DNA of 37,013 nucleotides from Candidatus Parcubacteria bacterium. GTDB taxonomy: Bacteria > Patescibacteriota > Minisyncoccia > UBA9983. Below, in pieces: positions 7,151 to 15,100 of this stretch (position 1 is the stretch's first letter; each line of letters starts with the position of its first letter). Made by a program: the position numbers and the translations under genes. The notes beneath the pieces were generated by a model. The model was not told the DNA's origin. It saw only the letters and a list, made by a program, of their open reading frames with translations, and searched no databases. The stretch spans positions 1-37,013 of the forward strand of contig QZIU01000022.1 in the NCBI GenBank assembly GCA_003599625.1, written 5' to 3'.

Positions 7151-8176
7151 ATGAAAAAAGAGGACAAAATAAAAGAAGCGGAGTCAAAAAACATAATCCT
7201 GACGGGTATGCGTCCGACCGGCGTGCTTCATCTGGGCCACTATTTCGGCGTCGTTCCGGAGATATTAAGAATGCAAAAAATAGCCGACACCCTGCTTGTA
7301 ATGATCGCGGATGTGCATGCTCTTACAACTTTGGAAGACAGCGCCAATCTGAAAAAAAACTCGCTCATTCTCGCAAACACTTATTTGGCCTCCGGCATTG
7401 ATCCCGAAAAATCTATAATTTTTACCCAATCGCAAGTTCCCGAGCACGCGGAATTGTCTATTCTCCTCTCGATGGTCTCTCCCGTCCCCATGTTGGAATT
7501 AAACCCGACTTACAAAGAAATGAGAGAAGATCATCCGAAAAACAACAATTTAGGGCTGCTGGCTTATCCTGTCATGCAGGCGGCGGACATCTTGCTTTAT
7601 AAGGCGACTGGCGTGCCAATCGGCAAGGATCAGCTTCCCCATTTGGAATTAGCCAGGGAGATCGCCAGGAGATTCAACGCCAGAGTTGGAAAAATTTTCC
7701 CCGTGCCCAAACCATTGATTCAGGAGGAAACAAAAAAAATCCTCTCTCTGCAAAATCCCGAGAAAAAAATGTCCAAGTCGCATGAAGAAAAGAGCAGAAT
7801 TTCGCTTCTTGACTCTCCCGACATGATTCGAAGCAAATTCAAAGTAGCGGTCACTGATTCGGAAACGGAGATAGGGTTTGACGAAGAAAACAAGCCCGCA
7901 ATCTCCAACTTGCTGACTATTTACAGTTTATTTTCCGGAAGATCGATCGCCGAATTGGAAAAAGAATACGAAGGAAAAAATTATGCCGTCTTCAAAAAAG
8001 ATCTGGCCGAAGTTGCTGTTGAGTCTCTATCCCCCTTTCATGAAAAATACAAAGAACTCGAAGCTGACCCTGAACGAGTAAAAAGCATCCTAAGAAACGG
8101 GGCCCAAAAAGCGCGAGAGATAGCCGCAAAGACAATGGCGGAGGTTCAGGAGAAAGTAGGATTTTTAGATTGCTAG
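7151..8176 (+). CDS. trpS: Tryptophanyl-tRNA synthetase
   Basis: The 341-residue class Ic synthetase shows the HIGH-type motif as HLGHYFG near residue 22, the TrpRS block GLLAYPVMQAADILLY at about 136-151, GKDQLPHLELAREIARRFN, and the KMSKS motif as KKMSKSHEEKSRI near residue 205. It charges tRNA-Trp with tryptophan. The length is typical of bacterial TrpRS. It stands alone on the plus strand between minus-strand genes and has its own promoter with the start of transcription at the ATG. Confidence 0.95.
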   Translation: MKKEDKIKEAESKNIILTGMRPTGVLHLGHYFGVVPEILRMQKIADTLLVMIADVHALTTLEDSANLKKNSLILANTYLASGIDPEKSIIFTQSQVPEHAELSILLSMVSPVPMLELNPTYKEMREDHPKNNNLGLLAYPVMQAADILLYKATGVPIGKDQLPHLELAREIARRFNARVGKIFPVPKPLIQEETKKILSLQNPEKKMSKSHEEKSRISLLDSPDMIRSKFKVAVTDSETEIGFDEENKPAISNLLTIYSLFSGRSIAELEKEYEGKNYAVFKKDLAEVAVESLSPFHEKYKELEADPERVKSILRNGAQKAREIAAKTMAEVQEKVGFLDC

Positions 8177-8187
8177 CTCCGACTGGT

Positions 8188-8518
8188 CTAAAGGTATGAG
8201 TTTATAAGCAGCATATACTCATCAAAATCTTTCCGGTTTCTTTGAAACGAGTCCACAAAAAGATTCCTGTCAACTTTCTCATGTCCATGCACGAGAATGT
8301 TTCTTATCTTTGTCTTTATAAGTTCTTTATTTGTCGGACAGATAAGCAATATCATAATCGCTCTCCTCGTGAACCTTCCCTTTAACTCGAGAACCGAAAA
8401 GCAACACTAATTTGAGGCCGTATTTTTCGGCCATGTTTTTAATTTTTTCCCGCTTTTCCCTCGTAATTTCTATTACGAAACAATGATAGCACAAAAAGTC
8501 AATATTTAGAATTCCCAC
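8188..8518 (-). pseudogene. Decayed nucleotidyltransferase (MNT) plus HEPN/DUF86 module
   Basis: The first part (8518 to 8327) encodes a 63-residue stub ending LLFGSRVKGKVHEESDYDIAYLSDK, the GSxxxG...SDxD core of a MNT-type nucleotidyltransferase, then a stop. In the +1 frame directly after it, from about 8340 to the TAG at 8188-8190, the text reads KIRNILVHGHEKVDRN and on to YMLLINSYL. This is the C-terminal end of a DUF86/HEPN protein, including the RNxxVH motif. The C-terminus of the MNT and the N-terminus of the HEPN are missing, so a deletion and a frameshift seem to have fused the two halves of a MNT-HEPN toxin-antitoxin pair. Confidence 0.6.
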
Positions 8519-9003
8519 TCTTTCTCGTCGAATTTGATCTCCGTTACTTGCCCAAACCTTTCAAGCATCGAGCTTTGGATGCCTTCGCCCAAAGCTTCAT
8601 CGGCCATGGGATAAAGAATATTGTCTTCTTTGAAAATGTGTTCCTGGAGCAACTCGCAATAGCCCCGCGCGTTTTTACACAGATCGCCGATATCATTGCG
8701 AGCAAACGCGTCTTCCGCGTCTTTTACGAAGGACCTGCCGATGTCATGCTCGTAGAGCATTTGCTTGACAGGGTTGCAATGCTGAAGCACGCCATCCTTG
8801 CTCAACTCGAAAAACAAAATATCCTCTTCCTTGGCATGATGGAACCTGTCGGCGTATTCTTTTATAAACCTTATGGCCTTTTCGAAAAACTGCTTGTCCA
8901 AATTCTTCCTTGTCTCAAGTAATCCAACCTCTTTCGAAAGAATATCTATTACCTTGAGAATATTGACATGCTCATCCGATAAAATTGTTGTGGGTTTGTT
9001 CAT
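8506..9003 (-). CDS. Hemerythrin HHE-domain protein
   Basis: From the ATG at 9001-9003 the product is 165 residues. It is an all-helical HHE protein with iron-ligand candidates in each helix: DEHVNILKVI near residue 10, FHHAKEEDILFFEL at about 53-66, YEHDIGRSF at about 83-91 and EHIFKEDNILYPMAD at about 121-135. The H-to-E and H-to-D spacings match di-iron hemerythrin-like domains, which bind oxygen or nitric oxide or store iron. The ATG is preferred over an upstream TTG because TATAAT lies 6 bases before it. The gene end overlaps the GTG start of the decayed MNT remnant. It sits beside the BCAM0308-like gene and may share an mRNA with it. Confidence 0.82.
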   Translation of the reverse strand: MNKPTTILSDEHVNILKVIDILSKEVGLLETRKNLDKQFFEKAIRFIKEYADRFHHAKEEDILFFELSKDGVLQHCNPVKQMLYEHDIGRSFVKDAEDAFARNDIGDLCKNARGYCELLQEHIFKEDNILYPMADEALGEGIQSSMLERFGQVTEIKFDEKEWEF

Positions 9004-9009
9004 AAGCCG

Positions 9010-9015
9010 ATTATA
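9010..9015 (-). promoter_or_regulatory. -10 box (TATAAT) of the hemerythrin gene
   Basis: A perfect TATAAT on the minus strand ends 6 bases before the ATG at 9003. This predicts a leaderless mRNA separate from the upstream gene. The -35 region is weak. Confidence 0.45.
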
Positions 9016-9023
9016 GCTCAATT

Positions 9024-9554
9024 TTATCTCAAAGGAAAACTCATCCTTACCCTGCCAACTTCATACGGCTCGCGGGAATGCGAAATACTGATTCCCGCTT
9101 TCTTGTATGTTTCTCTTATCTTCTTGGCCAGTCTGACCGCCAATTGATTCTCGGTGGTGGCAACCCTGAAGCGATTCTTTCTTCTGGTAAGAGAGATTAT
9201 TCTGTCCTGCGGATCCCTGAGCTCCGCTTCCCTGCCAAAGCTTCTTACAAGATTCACAATTTCCTGATGATATTCTTTCGGCACATCGTCTAAAATTATT
9301 TCCCCTTCGAAAAGGCCATGAGTGATCATGTAACAAGCGGGGCAAATGCCAAATTTCACCCCTTTTCTTTCTCCGATTCTCAGCTCCTCCACCGCCTTGC
9401 TCCCGGGATGATGCCATTCTTTTTTGAAGCGCACATTGCGGCATCTTTTGCAAACCCAAAGGCCTTCTAACGCTTTGCCGTACTCCTCCCTCTTTATTTG
9501 GCCATGAAGCAATGGCAGCTTTATTACATTCTTTTTTCGAAAAATTTGTGACAT
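9024..9554 (-). CDS. BCAM0308/NMD3-like zinc-ribbon protein
   Basis: The 176-residue protein has a CxxC pair at about residues 34-37 (VCKRCRNV) and a second at about 71-74 (GICPACYM), together a likely zinc ribbon. These are followed by a domain with the pattern YHQEIVNLVRSFGREAELRDP, RIISLTRRKNRFRVATTE, QLAVRLAKKI and a final VRMSF strand. This order matches my memory of BCAM0308-family proteins, which share a domain with the ribosome export factor NMD3. Its role in bacteria is unknown; an RNA- or ribosome-related job is an inference. A hemerythrin gene follows 20 bases downstream. Confidence 0.6.
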   Translation of the reverse strand: MSQIFRKKNVIKLPLLHGQIKREEYGKALEGLWVCKRCRNVRFKKEWHHPGSKAVEELRIGERKGVKFGICPACYMITHGLFEGEIILDDVPKEYHQEIVNLVRSFGREAELRDPQDRIISLTRRKNRFRVATTENQLAVRLAKKIRETYKKAGISISHSREPYEVGRVRMSFPLR

Positions 9555-9562
9555 CGTGTTTA

Positions 9563-9597
9563 ACTCAAAACTCCAAAGTCAGAGCTCAAAACTAGGC
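9563..9597. repeat. Heptad array (ACTCAAA type)
   Basis: Five consecutive 7-base units start at 9563, 9570, 9577, 9584 and 9591, variants of ACTCAAA. The array sits just upstream of the zinc-ribbon gene and next to the large inverted repeat. Confidence 0.5.
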
Positions 9598-9608
9598 AAA
9601 ACATAAGG

Positions 9609-9717
9609 CATAAAAGCGCAAGGAACAAATTTTGCAAATCCTAGGTGGGGGCGGCCAAGCGAGTCTTCGAGCTTGGGGTTAAGGGATTTGCAAAACTTAG
9701 TTCCTGAAGCTTTTATG
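9609..9717. repeat. Long imperfect inverted repeat with an internal hairpin
   Basis: The arms at 9609-9641 and 9684-9717 pair over about 27 of 33 positions: both start CATAAAAGC and both contain AGGAAC and TTTTGCAAATCC when read inward. The loop holds a second stem, CCAAGC (9655-9660) with GCTTGG (9671-9676). It fills the gap between the stop of the 9719-9997 gene and the array upstream of the zinc-ribbon gene. It may be a MITE-like element, an RNA structure or a processing signal; no transposase is nearby. Confidence 0.6.
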
Positions 9718-9718
9718 A

Positions 9719-9997
9719 CTAAAATCCAAACTCGCAGGTGTAAGCGCAGACGGTCGAGCAAATTTCCGCGCCGGGAGCGCAAACATTGCCGCATTCGTTG
9801 AATCGGCCTCCCCTTGCCTCGCAGTCCCTTTGAAACGCTCCGGGGGCAAATCGCAGGTCTGTGGTGTAAACTATCTTGGTATCATAACGGATCATTATGG
9901 GGATGCCATCGCGGGCTCCCCCGCCAAAAACAAACCAAACAAAAGCGACTGCGAAAAACAGCGCAAAAACGGCAAACAGGATCTGCCTTTGTTCCAT
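9719..9997 (-). CDS. Small membrane-anchored, cysteine-rich exported protein of unknown function
   Basis: From the ATG at 9995-9997 the product is 92 residues. A hydrophobic helix at about residues 6-24 is followed by an outside domain ending in seven cysteines within RDCEARGGRFNECGNVC and ICSTVCAYTCEFGF. The cysteine spacing suggests a small disulfide-stabilised fold or a metal-binding knuckle. I do not recognise a named family. A TTATAT box lies 6 bases upstream of the ATG. The stop codon touches the edge of a long inverted repeat. Confidence 0.55.
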   Translation of the reverse strand: MEQRQILFAVFALFFAVAFVWFVFGGGARDGIPIMIRYDTKIVYTTDLRFAPGAFQRDCEARGGRFNECGNVCAPGAEICSTVCAYTCEFGF

Positions 9998-10053
9998 ATT
10001 CAATATAACCCGGCCTTTAAAACTTAGGACGCGTAAATAGGTGCCGTTGGAAC

Positions 10054-10506
10054 TTACTTTTTTACAACCAAAAAAGTAAGCAAATATTGAGATGTTTCAA
10101 CGGGCAGTTCTCCCTTTTCCGGGAAAACCTTTACGAGAGATATTTCATAATTTTCAAACCTTTGCGGCCCTCCCGCGCTTTGCAGAGTTATCGTTTCAGT
10201 TTTGTCGCCAACCGTAATAACAGTTTCAACCGATACCGTTCCGGCCCATATGCAGACTTTCCCTTTCGGGCATCTGCTGTCAGAAACCACCTTGGTTGGA
10301 CTAACAATAAGACCCAACACTTCTTTTTCTTGACCGACTCTTAAAATAATTTGCTGTTCGATGGTGGGAAACTTTTCCCGCTCTTCCGGAAGGATCCGGC
10401 TCAGATAAACCGTCCCTGTCCCCAGAGCGCCCAAAGCCCCGGCAACCAAAAGAATTACCATGTAGGCGAAAGCCCGATTGCGTTTCTTTGTATTTTTAAA
10501 CTCCAT
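10054..10506 (-). CDS. Membrane-anchored exported protein with an SRCP...CIWAG motif, function unknown
   Basis: The 150-residue product has a basic N-terminus, one membrane helix at about residues 14-35 and an extracellular beta-rich domain. It contains the motif SDSRCPKGKVCIWAGTV at about residues 75-91. This two-cysteine motif recurs in uncharacterised exported bacterial proteins, where the cysteines probably form a disulfide. No enzyme motif is visible. A near-ideal promoter places transcription at the ATG. Confidence 0.6.
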   Translation of the reverse strand: MEFKNTKKRNRAFAYMVILLVAGALGALGTGTVYLSRILPEEREKFPTIEQQIILRVGQEKEVLGLIVSPTKVVSDSRCPKGKVCIWAGTVSVETVITVGDKTETITLQSAGGPQRFENYEISLVKVFPEKGELPVETSQYLLTFLVVKK

Positions 10507-10512
10507 GGCTTA

Positions 10513-10540
10513 TTTATAATAACTTTTAGGCTGAAGTCAA
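10513..10540 (-). promoter_or_regulatory. Promoter of the SRCP-motif gene, predicted leaderless
   Basis: On the minus strand TTGACT (10535-10540), 16 bases and TATAAA (10513-10518) end 6 bases before the ATG at 10506. No Shine-Dalgarno sequence is present. Confidence 0.6.
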
Positions 10541-10600
10541 CCCTTGCGGTTTTGCTGACCTTCCAAGTCGAAGACGACCAGGCATGACCGCAACAACATT

Positions 10601-10633
10601 CCAACCCGGCGGGTTGGATGAGTTATTCACAGG
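10601..10633. repeat. Tight hairpin followed by a DnaA-box-like motif
   Basis: CCAACCC (10601-10607) pairs with GGGTTGG (10611-10617) across a 3-base loop. The stretch 10608-10633, GGCGGGTTGG then AGTTATTCACAGG, matches 23778-23803 at 20 of 26 positions, including a DnaA-box-like core TTATYCACA. It is a second copy of the element at 23735-23802. Confidence 0.4.
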
Positions 10634-10657
10634 TTATTAACAGTGCTGAGGTATTTA

Positions 10658-10692
10658 AAAACCCCGTCCCGCTACAAGCGGGACGGGGTTTT
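10658..10692 (-). terminator. Rho-independent terminator of the DUF7282-like gene
   Basis: A perfect 15-bp stem (10658-10672 with 10678-10692, core CCCCGTCCCGC) closes a 5-base loop. On the minus strand it follows the stop codon at 10698 by 5 bases and ends in a T run; on the plus strand it also has four T residues, so it could work in both directions. Confidence 0.8.
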
Positions 10693-10697
10693 AACAA

Positions 10698-11201
10698 TTA
10701 CATCTTGTATTCTATCGGTTCGCTTGCTGAGTCGCTTATAGTAAACTTCATCATTATCATGTTGCCGTCTTTGTCTTTCGCGTGGGCATCCTCCGCCGGA
10801 TTGAATATTCCGTCTCCGTTGTCGTGATGGAGGGTGGCATACATATTTTCGCCAGAGACGCTCCTTCTGTTCAAAGTTACCGAGATATTCTTATGTTCTT
10901 TTGACTCCAAAAGACTGCTATTCCCTATGGCAACCCCGATCTTGTCGGCTTCTTCTTGATGGATAGCGATGAATCCCTTCTTGCTAAGGATCGCCAAACC
11001 TACATTCACGAACCTTCCTGGTTTCTGATCGGCCACGAATATCGCGTCTCGACCTGCCAAAGCCCCGCCATTATTCACCTGGCCATTTGTATCTTCCTCC
11101 GGGTTTCCACCTTTTGAAAGGAACTGCCAAGCGACCACTCCTATAATAAGGGCTATAATAACGCCTATTATCAGCCCTTTTGATGATTTTTTCTCGTCCA
11201 T
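10698..11201 (-). CDS. Membrane-anchored exported protein with a DUF7282-like domain
   Basis: The 167-residue protein has a basic start, a membrane helix at about residues 9-28, a Gly/Asn-rich linker and an outside beta-sandwich-like domain. The text GFIAIHQEEA, the GNSSLLESKEHKNISVTLNR block and ATLHHDNGDGIFNPAEDAHAKDKDGN resemble DUF7282, seen mainly in archaeal surface proteins and some CPR proteins. The DNGDG segment looks like a calcium-binding loop. Its biochemical role is unknown. A strong terminator follows the stop codon. Confidence 0.6.
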   Translation of the reverse strand: MDEKKSSKGLIIGVIIALIIGVVAWQFLSKGGNPEEDTNGQVNNGGALAGRDAIFVADQKPGRFVNVGLAILSKKGFIAIHQEEADKIGVAIGNSSLLESKEHKNISVTLNRRSVSGENMYATLHHDNGDGIFNPAEDAHAKDKDGNMIMMKFTISDSASEPIEYKM

Positions 11202-11319
11202 TTTATTAAGATTATTTTTTAAATCATTTGCCTGAAAATTTTGTTGATCTCGCTAAGAGACTTCAAAATTCCAGGCCAAATTTGCGACTTTTATTGCTCT
11301 TTTATTATATACCATTTAA

Positions 11320-11325
11320 TATAAT
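11320..11325 (+). promoter_or_regulatory. -10 box (TATAAT) of the pseudouridine synthase gene
   Basis: TATAAT lies 13 bases before the ATG at 11339, leaving a leader of about 6-7 bases that includes AAGGA, one of the few Shine-Dalgarno-like sequences in the window. The nearest TTGCTC (11294-11299) is 20 bases away, too far to be confident. Confidence 0.35.
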
Positions 11326-11338
11326 CTAATCAAGGAAC

Positions 11339-12055
11339 ATGGAATACCCGCTCAGAATAAACAAATACCTGGCCGCAAATAATTATTGCAGCCGCCGCGA
11401 AGCAGATGATCTTATTTCGTCCGGTTTAATAAAGATCAACGGCCGAACGGCAAAGCTTGGAGACAAGGTTCTTGAAGGCGACAACGTTGAAGTAAATTCG
11501 GAAGCAAATAAGACTAAGCAACTATTATACTTCGCGTACAATAAGCCGGCTGGAATTGTCACCCATAGCGCGGAAAGAGAAAAAGGGCAAAAAGGTATTT
11601 CAGATATTGCCGCTTTTCCCAAATCGGTCTTCCCCGTGGGCCGATTGGACAAAGCTTCTCATGGTTTGATAATACTTACAAACGACGGGAGAGTCACCGG
11701 CAAATTGTTAAGCCCCGACAAAAAAGCGGAAAAAGAATATTTCGTAAAAGTGGACAAACCGCTTAGGCCGGGATTCTTCGCCAAGGCGGAAACAGGAATA
11801 GATCTGGGAGACTTTATCACGAAACCCTGCAAGATCAAGCAGATCAATGAACGCGCCTTCAAAATTATTCTCACGGAAGGCAAGAAGCATCAAATCCGAC
11901 GAATGTGCGAAGCCTTTGGTTACAAAACGCTGGAACTTCAGAGAGTAAGGGTGATGAATGTAAGATTAGGGAATCTTAAGGATGGACAATGGAGACAGTT
12001 GGAAGGGAAGGAGTTGAGAGAGTTTCTGAGCAAACTGGATTTTAATAGGGACTAG
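11339..12055 (+). CDS. RluB/RluF-family 23S rRNA pseudouridine synthase
   Basis: The 238-residue protein has an N-terminal S4 RNA-binding domain at about residues 5-52 (RINKYLAANNYCSRREAD, GLIKINGR), then an RsuA/RluB-type catalytic domain with the active-site aspartate in VGRLDKASHGLIILTNDG near residue 103 and the C-terminal EGKKHQIRRMCEAFGY block. The family isomerises uridines in ribosomal RNA; the exact site cannot be read here. The final codons run into a heptad array: the TAG stop at 12053-12055 is the first three bases of the array's second unit. The gene converges on the giant surface-protein gene. Confidence 0.88.
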   Translation: MEYPLRINKYLAANNYCSRREADDLISSGLIKINGRTAKLGDKVLEGDNVEVNSEANKTKQLLYFAYNKPAGIVTHSAEREKGQKGISDIAAFPKSVFPVGRLDKASHGLIILTNDGRVTGKLLSPDKKAEKEYFVKVDKPLRPGFFAKAETGIDLGDFITKPCKIKQINERAFKIILTEGKKHQIRRMCEAFGYKTLELQRVRVMNVRLGNLKDGQWRQLEGKELREFLSKLDFNRD

Positions 12056-12080
12056 GTTCTAGGTTTTAGGGACTAGGCGT
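12046..12080 (+). repeat. TAG heptad array A (TAGGGAC/TAGGTTT)
   Basis: Five exact 7-base units begin at 12046, 12053, 12060, 12067 and 12074, each starting TAGG. The second unit supplies the stop codon of the pseudouridine synthase gene. A GGGACTAGG core here (12069-12077) is complementary to 12164-12172 in array B, giving a possible bidirectional hairpin between the convergent genes. Confidence 0.75.
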
Positions 12081-12088
12081 AAAAATAA

Positions 12089-12150
12089 CTTTCAATTTAC
12101 AATTTTGCAATTTTCAATGAATTTTCAATTCTAAAATTTTCAATTATTTT
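12089..12150. repeat. AT-rich near-heptad spacer (TTTTCAA type)
   Basis: Repeated TTTTCAA/TTTACAA units with a mostly 7-base period fill the space between TAG arrays A and B. The register slips by one base at 12103-12110 and is unclear after 12118. Confidence 0.35.
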
Positions 12151-12153
12151 GAA

Positions 12154-12188
12154 AATTTTAGTCCCTAGTCCCTTCCCCTAAAACCCTA
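12154..12188 (-). repeat. TAG heptad array B (inverted relative to A)
   Basis: Read on the minus strand, five 7-base units (12182-12188 down to 12154-12160) follow the TAGGGAC pattern. The stop codon of the giant gene (12178-12180) is the TAG of the second unit, so its last residues (IGF) are repeat-encoded. Confidence 0.7.
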
Positions 12189-15100
12189 TCTTCTTCGTCC
12201 AGTCGAAAGTCTCCGAGAAGTTGTCGATGATGAGATCGACAACGGTGGCTTTTTGCTTCGGAGCGACGACGGTGAAGGTCTTGGATTGTGATTCGTTGCC
12301 GAAGGAATCAATGGACAACGCCCTGAAGCGGTAGATCTGGCCGGGTTCCCAACTCGTGATGACGGAAATGTGCTTGATGGTAAGTTCCTGGTTGGGAACG
12401 CTCTTTTCGCTGAACTGGTCTTCTTTTCCGGCCAAAGCCTGGCCTTTCTCAAAGACGACTTGGGTGGTGGCGGGTTCATCCGTATTCCAGTAGATGATGG
12501 CTTGGACCTTGTTGGAAGAACCGGTGAGGATGGAGGCTTCGTATCGGACTTGCTCTATCTTGGGCGGAGTCTGATCTTTGGCTATAGACATCGGCTCGAG
12601 TTTCTTTGTCGCGATGTTGCCGAAGTGATCGCCGGAGGAAATTTCCAGATTGTAGATGGTGGAAGGTTCAAGTCTTTGGATGGTAATGGAATGCTCTCTG
12701 GTGAAGTCGGGCTTTCCTTCCGATTTGGATCGCTTGATGTCGGGTTTGCCTGCGATGATGGGAGTGTAGATGACAGCTGAGTTCGTGGGGATGTTGGTTC
12801 TCCAGGTGACGGTTATGGAAGTGTCGCTTGATTTCTCCGCTCTGGCGGAAGAGATGACGGGTGTTTCCGATTTGGTGGTAAAGTTAAAGTCGGAAGAAAA
12901 GGCTTTGGCTCCGGCCTGAGATTCGGACATCAATCTGTAGTGATATTCCGTTAATGGCACAAGACCTTTGAGGGTAATATTGTGATCGAGAACGAAGTTC
13001 TTGGTGTCTCCGGCGGTGTTGGTGTAGGTGTCGGGCATGTTGATGTCGTAGTCTTGGGATTCGGAGAAGTAGACGACGGAGGTGGCGGGCTCATCCGTCT
13101 GCCAGGAAACTATGGCCTCCGTGGGCTTTATCTCAACCTTAGGCTCGGTCTTTAGCTTCGGCGGAGGAATTAATTTAATTAGCTGTCTTAAGGATGTGGC
13201 CGCGGGGATTATGTCTTGTTTTAATTTCTGTATTTCTTCGTCATTTCTTACGGAAATGGCGGCTGTTTCCGAGAAAACCTCGGAGACTTCTTTGAATTTG
13301 TCGATGACAAGACTGATCACTTCCGAAGAAGAAATCGCCTCGGAAGTATCCAACCCTAAAATCTTCCCCTGCAAATTATCATATTTTTTCTTCCAATCAT
13401 CCCTCTCCCCCTTCACCACATTCAACTCCCTCTTTAGATTGTTATGTTCCTCCAAAGGAACACCGGTCGAACCGCTCCCTCCTCCGCCGCCGGAAACAAC
13501 GGTCGTGACGGTTTGTTGAGATTTGCCGATCTGCTCTTCAAGCGTGGTGAGGGAACTTTCCGAAGAAGTGGTGGCATTGCTGTTGCCGTCTGAAGAAAGA
13601 ACTCTGTAATAATAGGTTGTTTGATAACTCAGACCGGTTAGAGTGACGGAGTGATTTCTGGTTAAAGTGGAATCGAGGGTGGTGGAGGAAGTGTATGATC
13701 CGGTTGCCGTCCCATATTGGACTCTGGAGGTGGAAGGTTCGTCCGTGGTCCAGGTGATGACAGCGGAATTGTCGTCTATGGAGGAGGCGGTCAAGGAAGA
13801 GACGGTCGGAGCGACGCTGTCTCCGGTGGTGAACTGATAGTTCTGCGAGGTGGTGGTGGCATCCTGAGAAGCGGATTTGACTCGGTAGTAGTAAGTGGTT
13901 CCTTCGGAAAGAGAAGATAATGATATTGAATGGGATTGGGTGGAGTTGGAAGGAGAGGTCGGATAGGAGGTACTGTCTGACAAGTCGGCAGAGGTCGAGT
14001 ACTCCGCTTGCGATGTGGCGTTGTCGGAAGTATTCCAGGTTATTGTCGCAGTAGTGTTGGTTGGCGTCGTGGCGGCGATGTTGGTGATGCTTAAGGTTTC
14101 AGTTAATAAAGTGTAATCGGAGGAGGTGGCTTGATTGCCGGAAGCGTCCGAGGAAATGACTTTGTAGTGATAGGTGGTGCCGGGAGTAAGGCTGCTTAGA
14201 GAAACGGAATGGGTTCTGGTCAAAGTAGAATCAAGAGTTGTGGTGGCTCCGTAAGCGGTGGTGGTGCCGTAGATCACCTGGGAGTTGGAAGATTCGTTGG
14301 TAGCCCAGGTGATGATGGCCGTTGTTCTTTGGGTGGTGGAGGAAACGGTGGAGATGGTCGGGGCGGTAACATCCAAAGGAGTGGTGAAGGTGTAGTAGGT
14401 GGTGGTGCCGTTCGCGACGTTGTAATCGTAAGCCCAGTTTTCGTCCGCGTCCTGAGATTTGACGTAAAAGTAATATTTTGTTCCTCCGGAAAGGGAGGTT
14501 AGAGTGGCGGTTCTGGTGGTGCTTAAAGAAGCCCAGCCGGCTTCGCCTCCGGAAGGAGGAAGAGTTGTTGAATAAACCGCATATCCTGAGGCATTGATGT
14601 TGGTGTTCCAGACGATGTCGGCTGAGACATTGGAAACGTTGGTGACGGCCACGTTGGAGATACTGGGACCATTGTTAGTGGTAAGGGTGTAGCCGGAGGA
14701 AGAAGCGGTGTTGGAATTGGCGTCAGTGGAGAATACTTTGTAGTTGTAGGTGGTATTGGGAGAGAGGTTGCCGATGGCGACGGAATGATTGGTGACGTAA
14801 GAAGAGACGGCAACCTGGCTGGTGGTGTAATCGGAGCAAGGAGAAGCGCAGTAGCCGACGGTGGAATTGGAAAGCGTGTCGGTTGTCCAAGTTACAACTG
14901 ATGATTGGGTTGTGGTGTTGGAGGATGAAACGGAAGAGATGGTTGGAGCGGTGGAACTCGATCCTCCTCCTCCTTCATTGCCGTCTTGGGTGCCGTTGGC
15001 CATGCCAGTGGAGGTGGCGGACATGTGGGAGGCGTTGCCCAGAGAATCTATGGTGGCTACTTTGTAGTAGTAAGTGGTATCGGCCGATACGGTGCTGTCT

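Noticed and set aside
9061-9459. 132-codon minus-strand ORF inside the zinc-ribbon gene
   Set aside because: It is a different frame of the same strand over a gene whose own frame has coherent CxxC and BCAM0308-like motifs.
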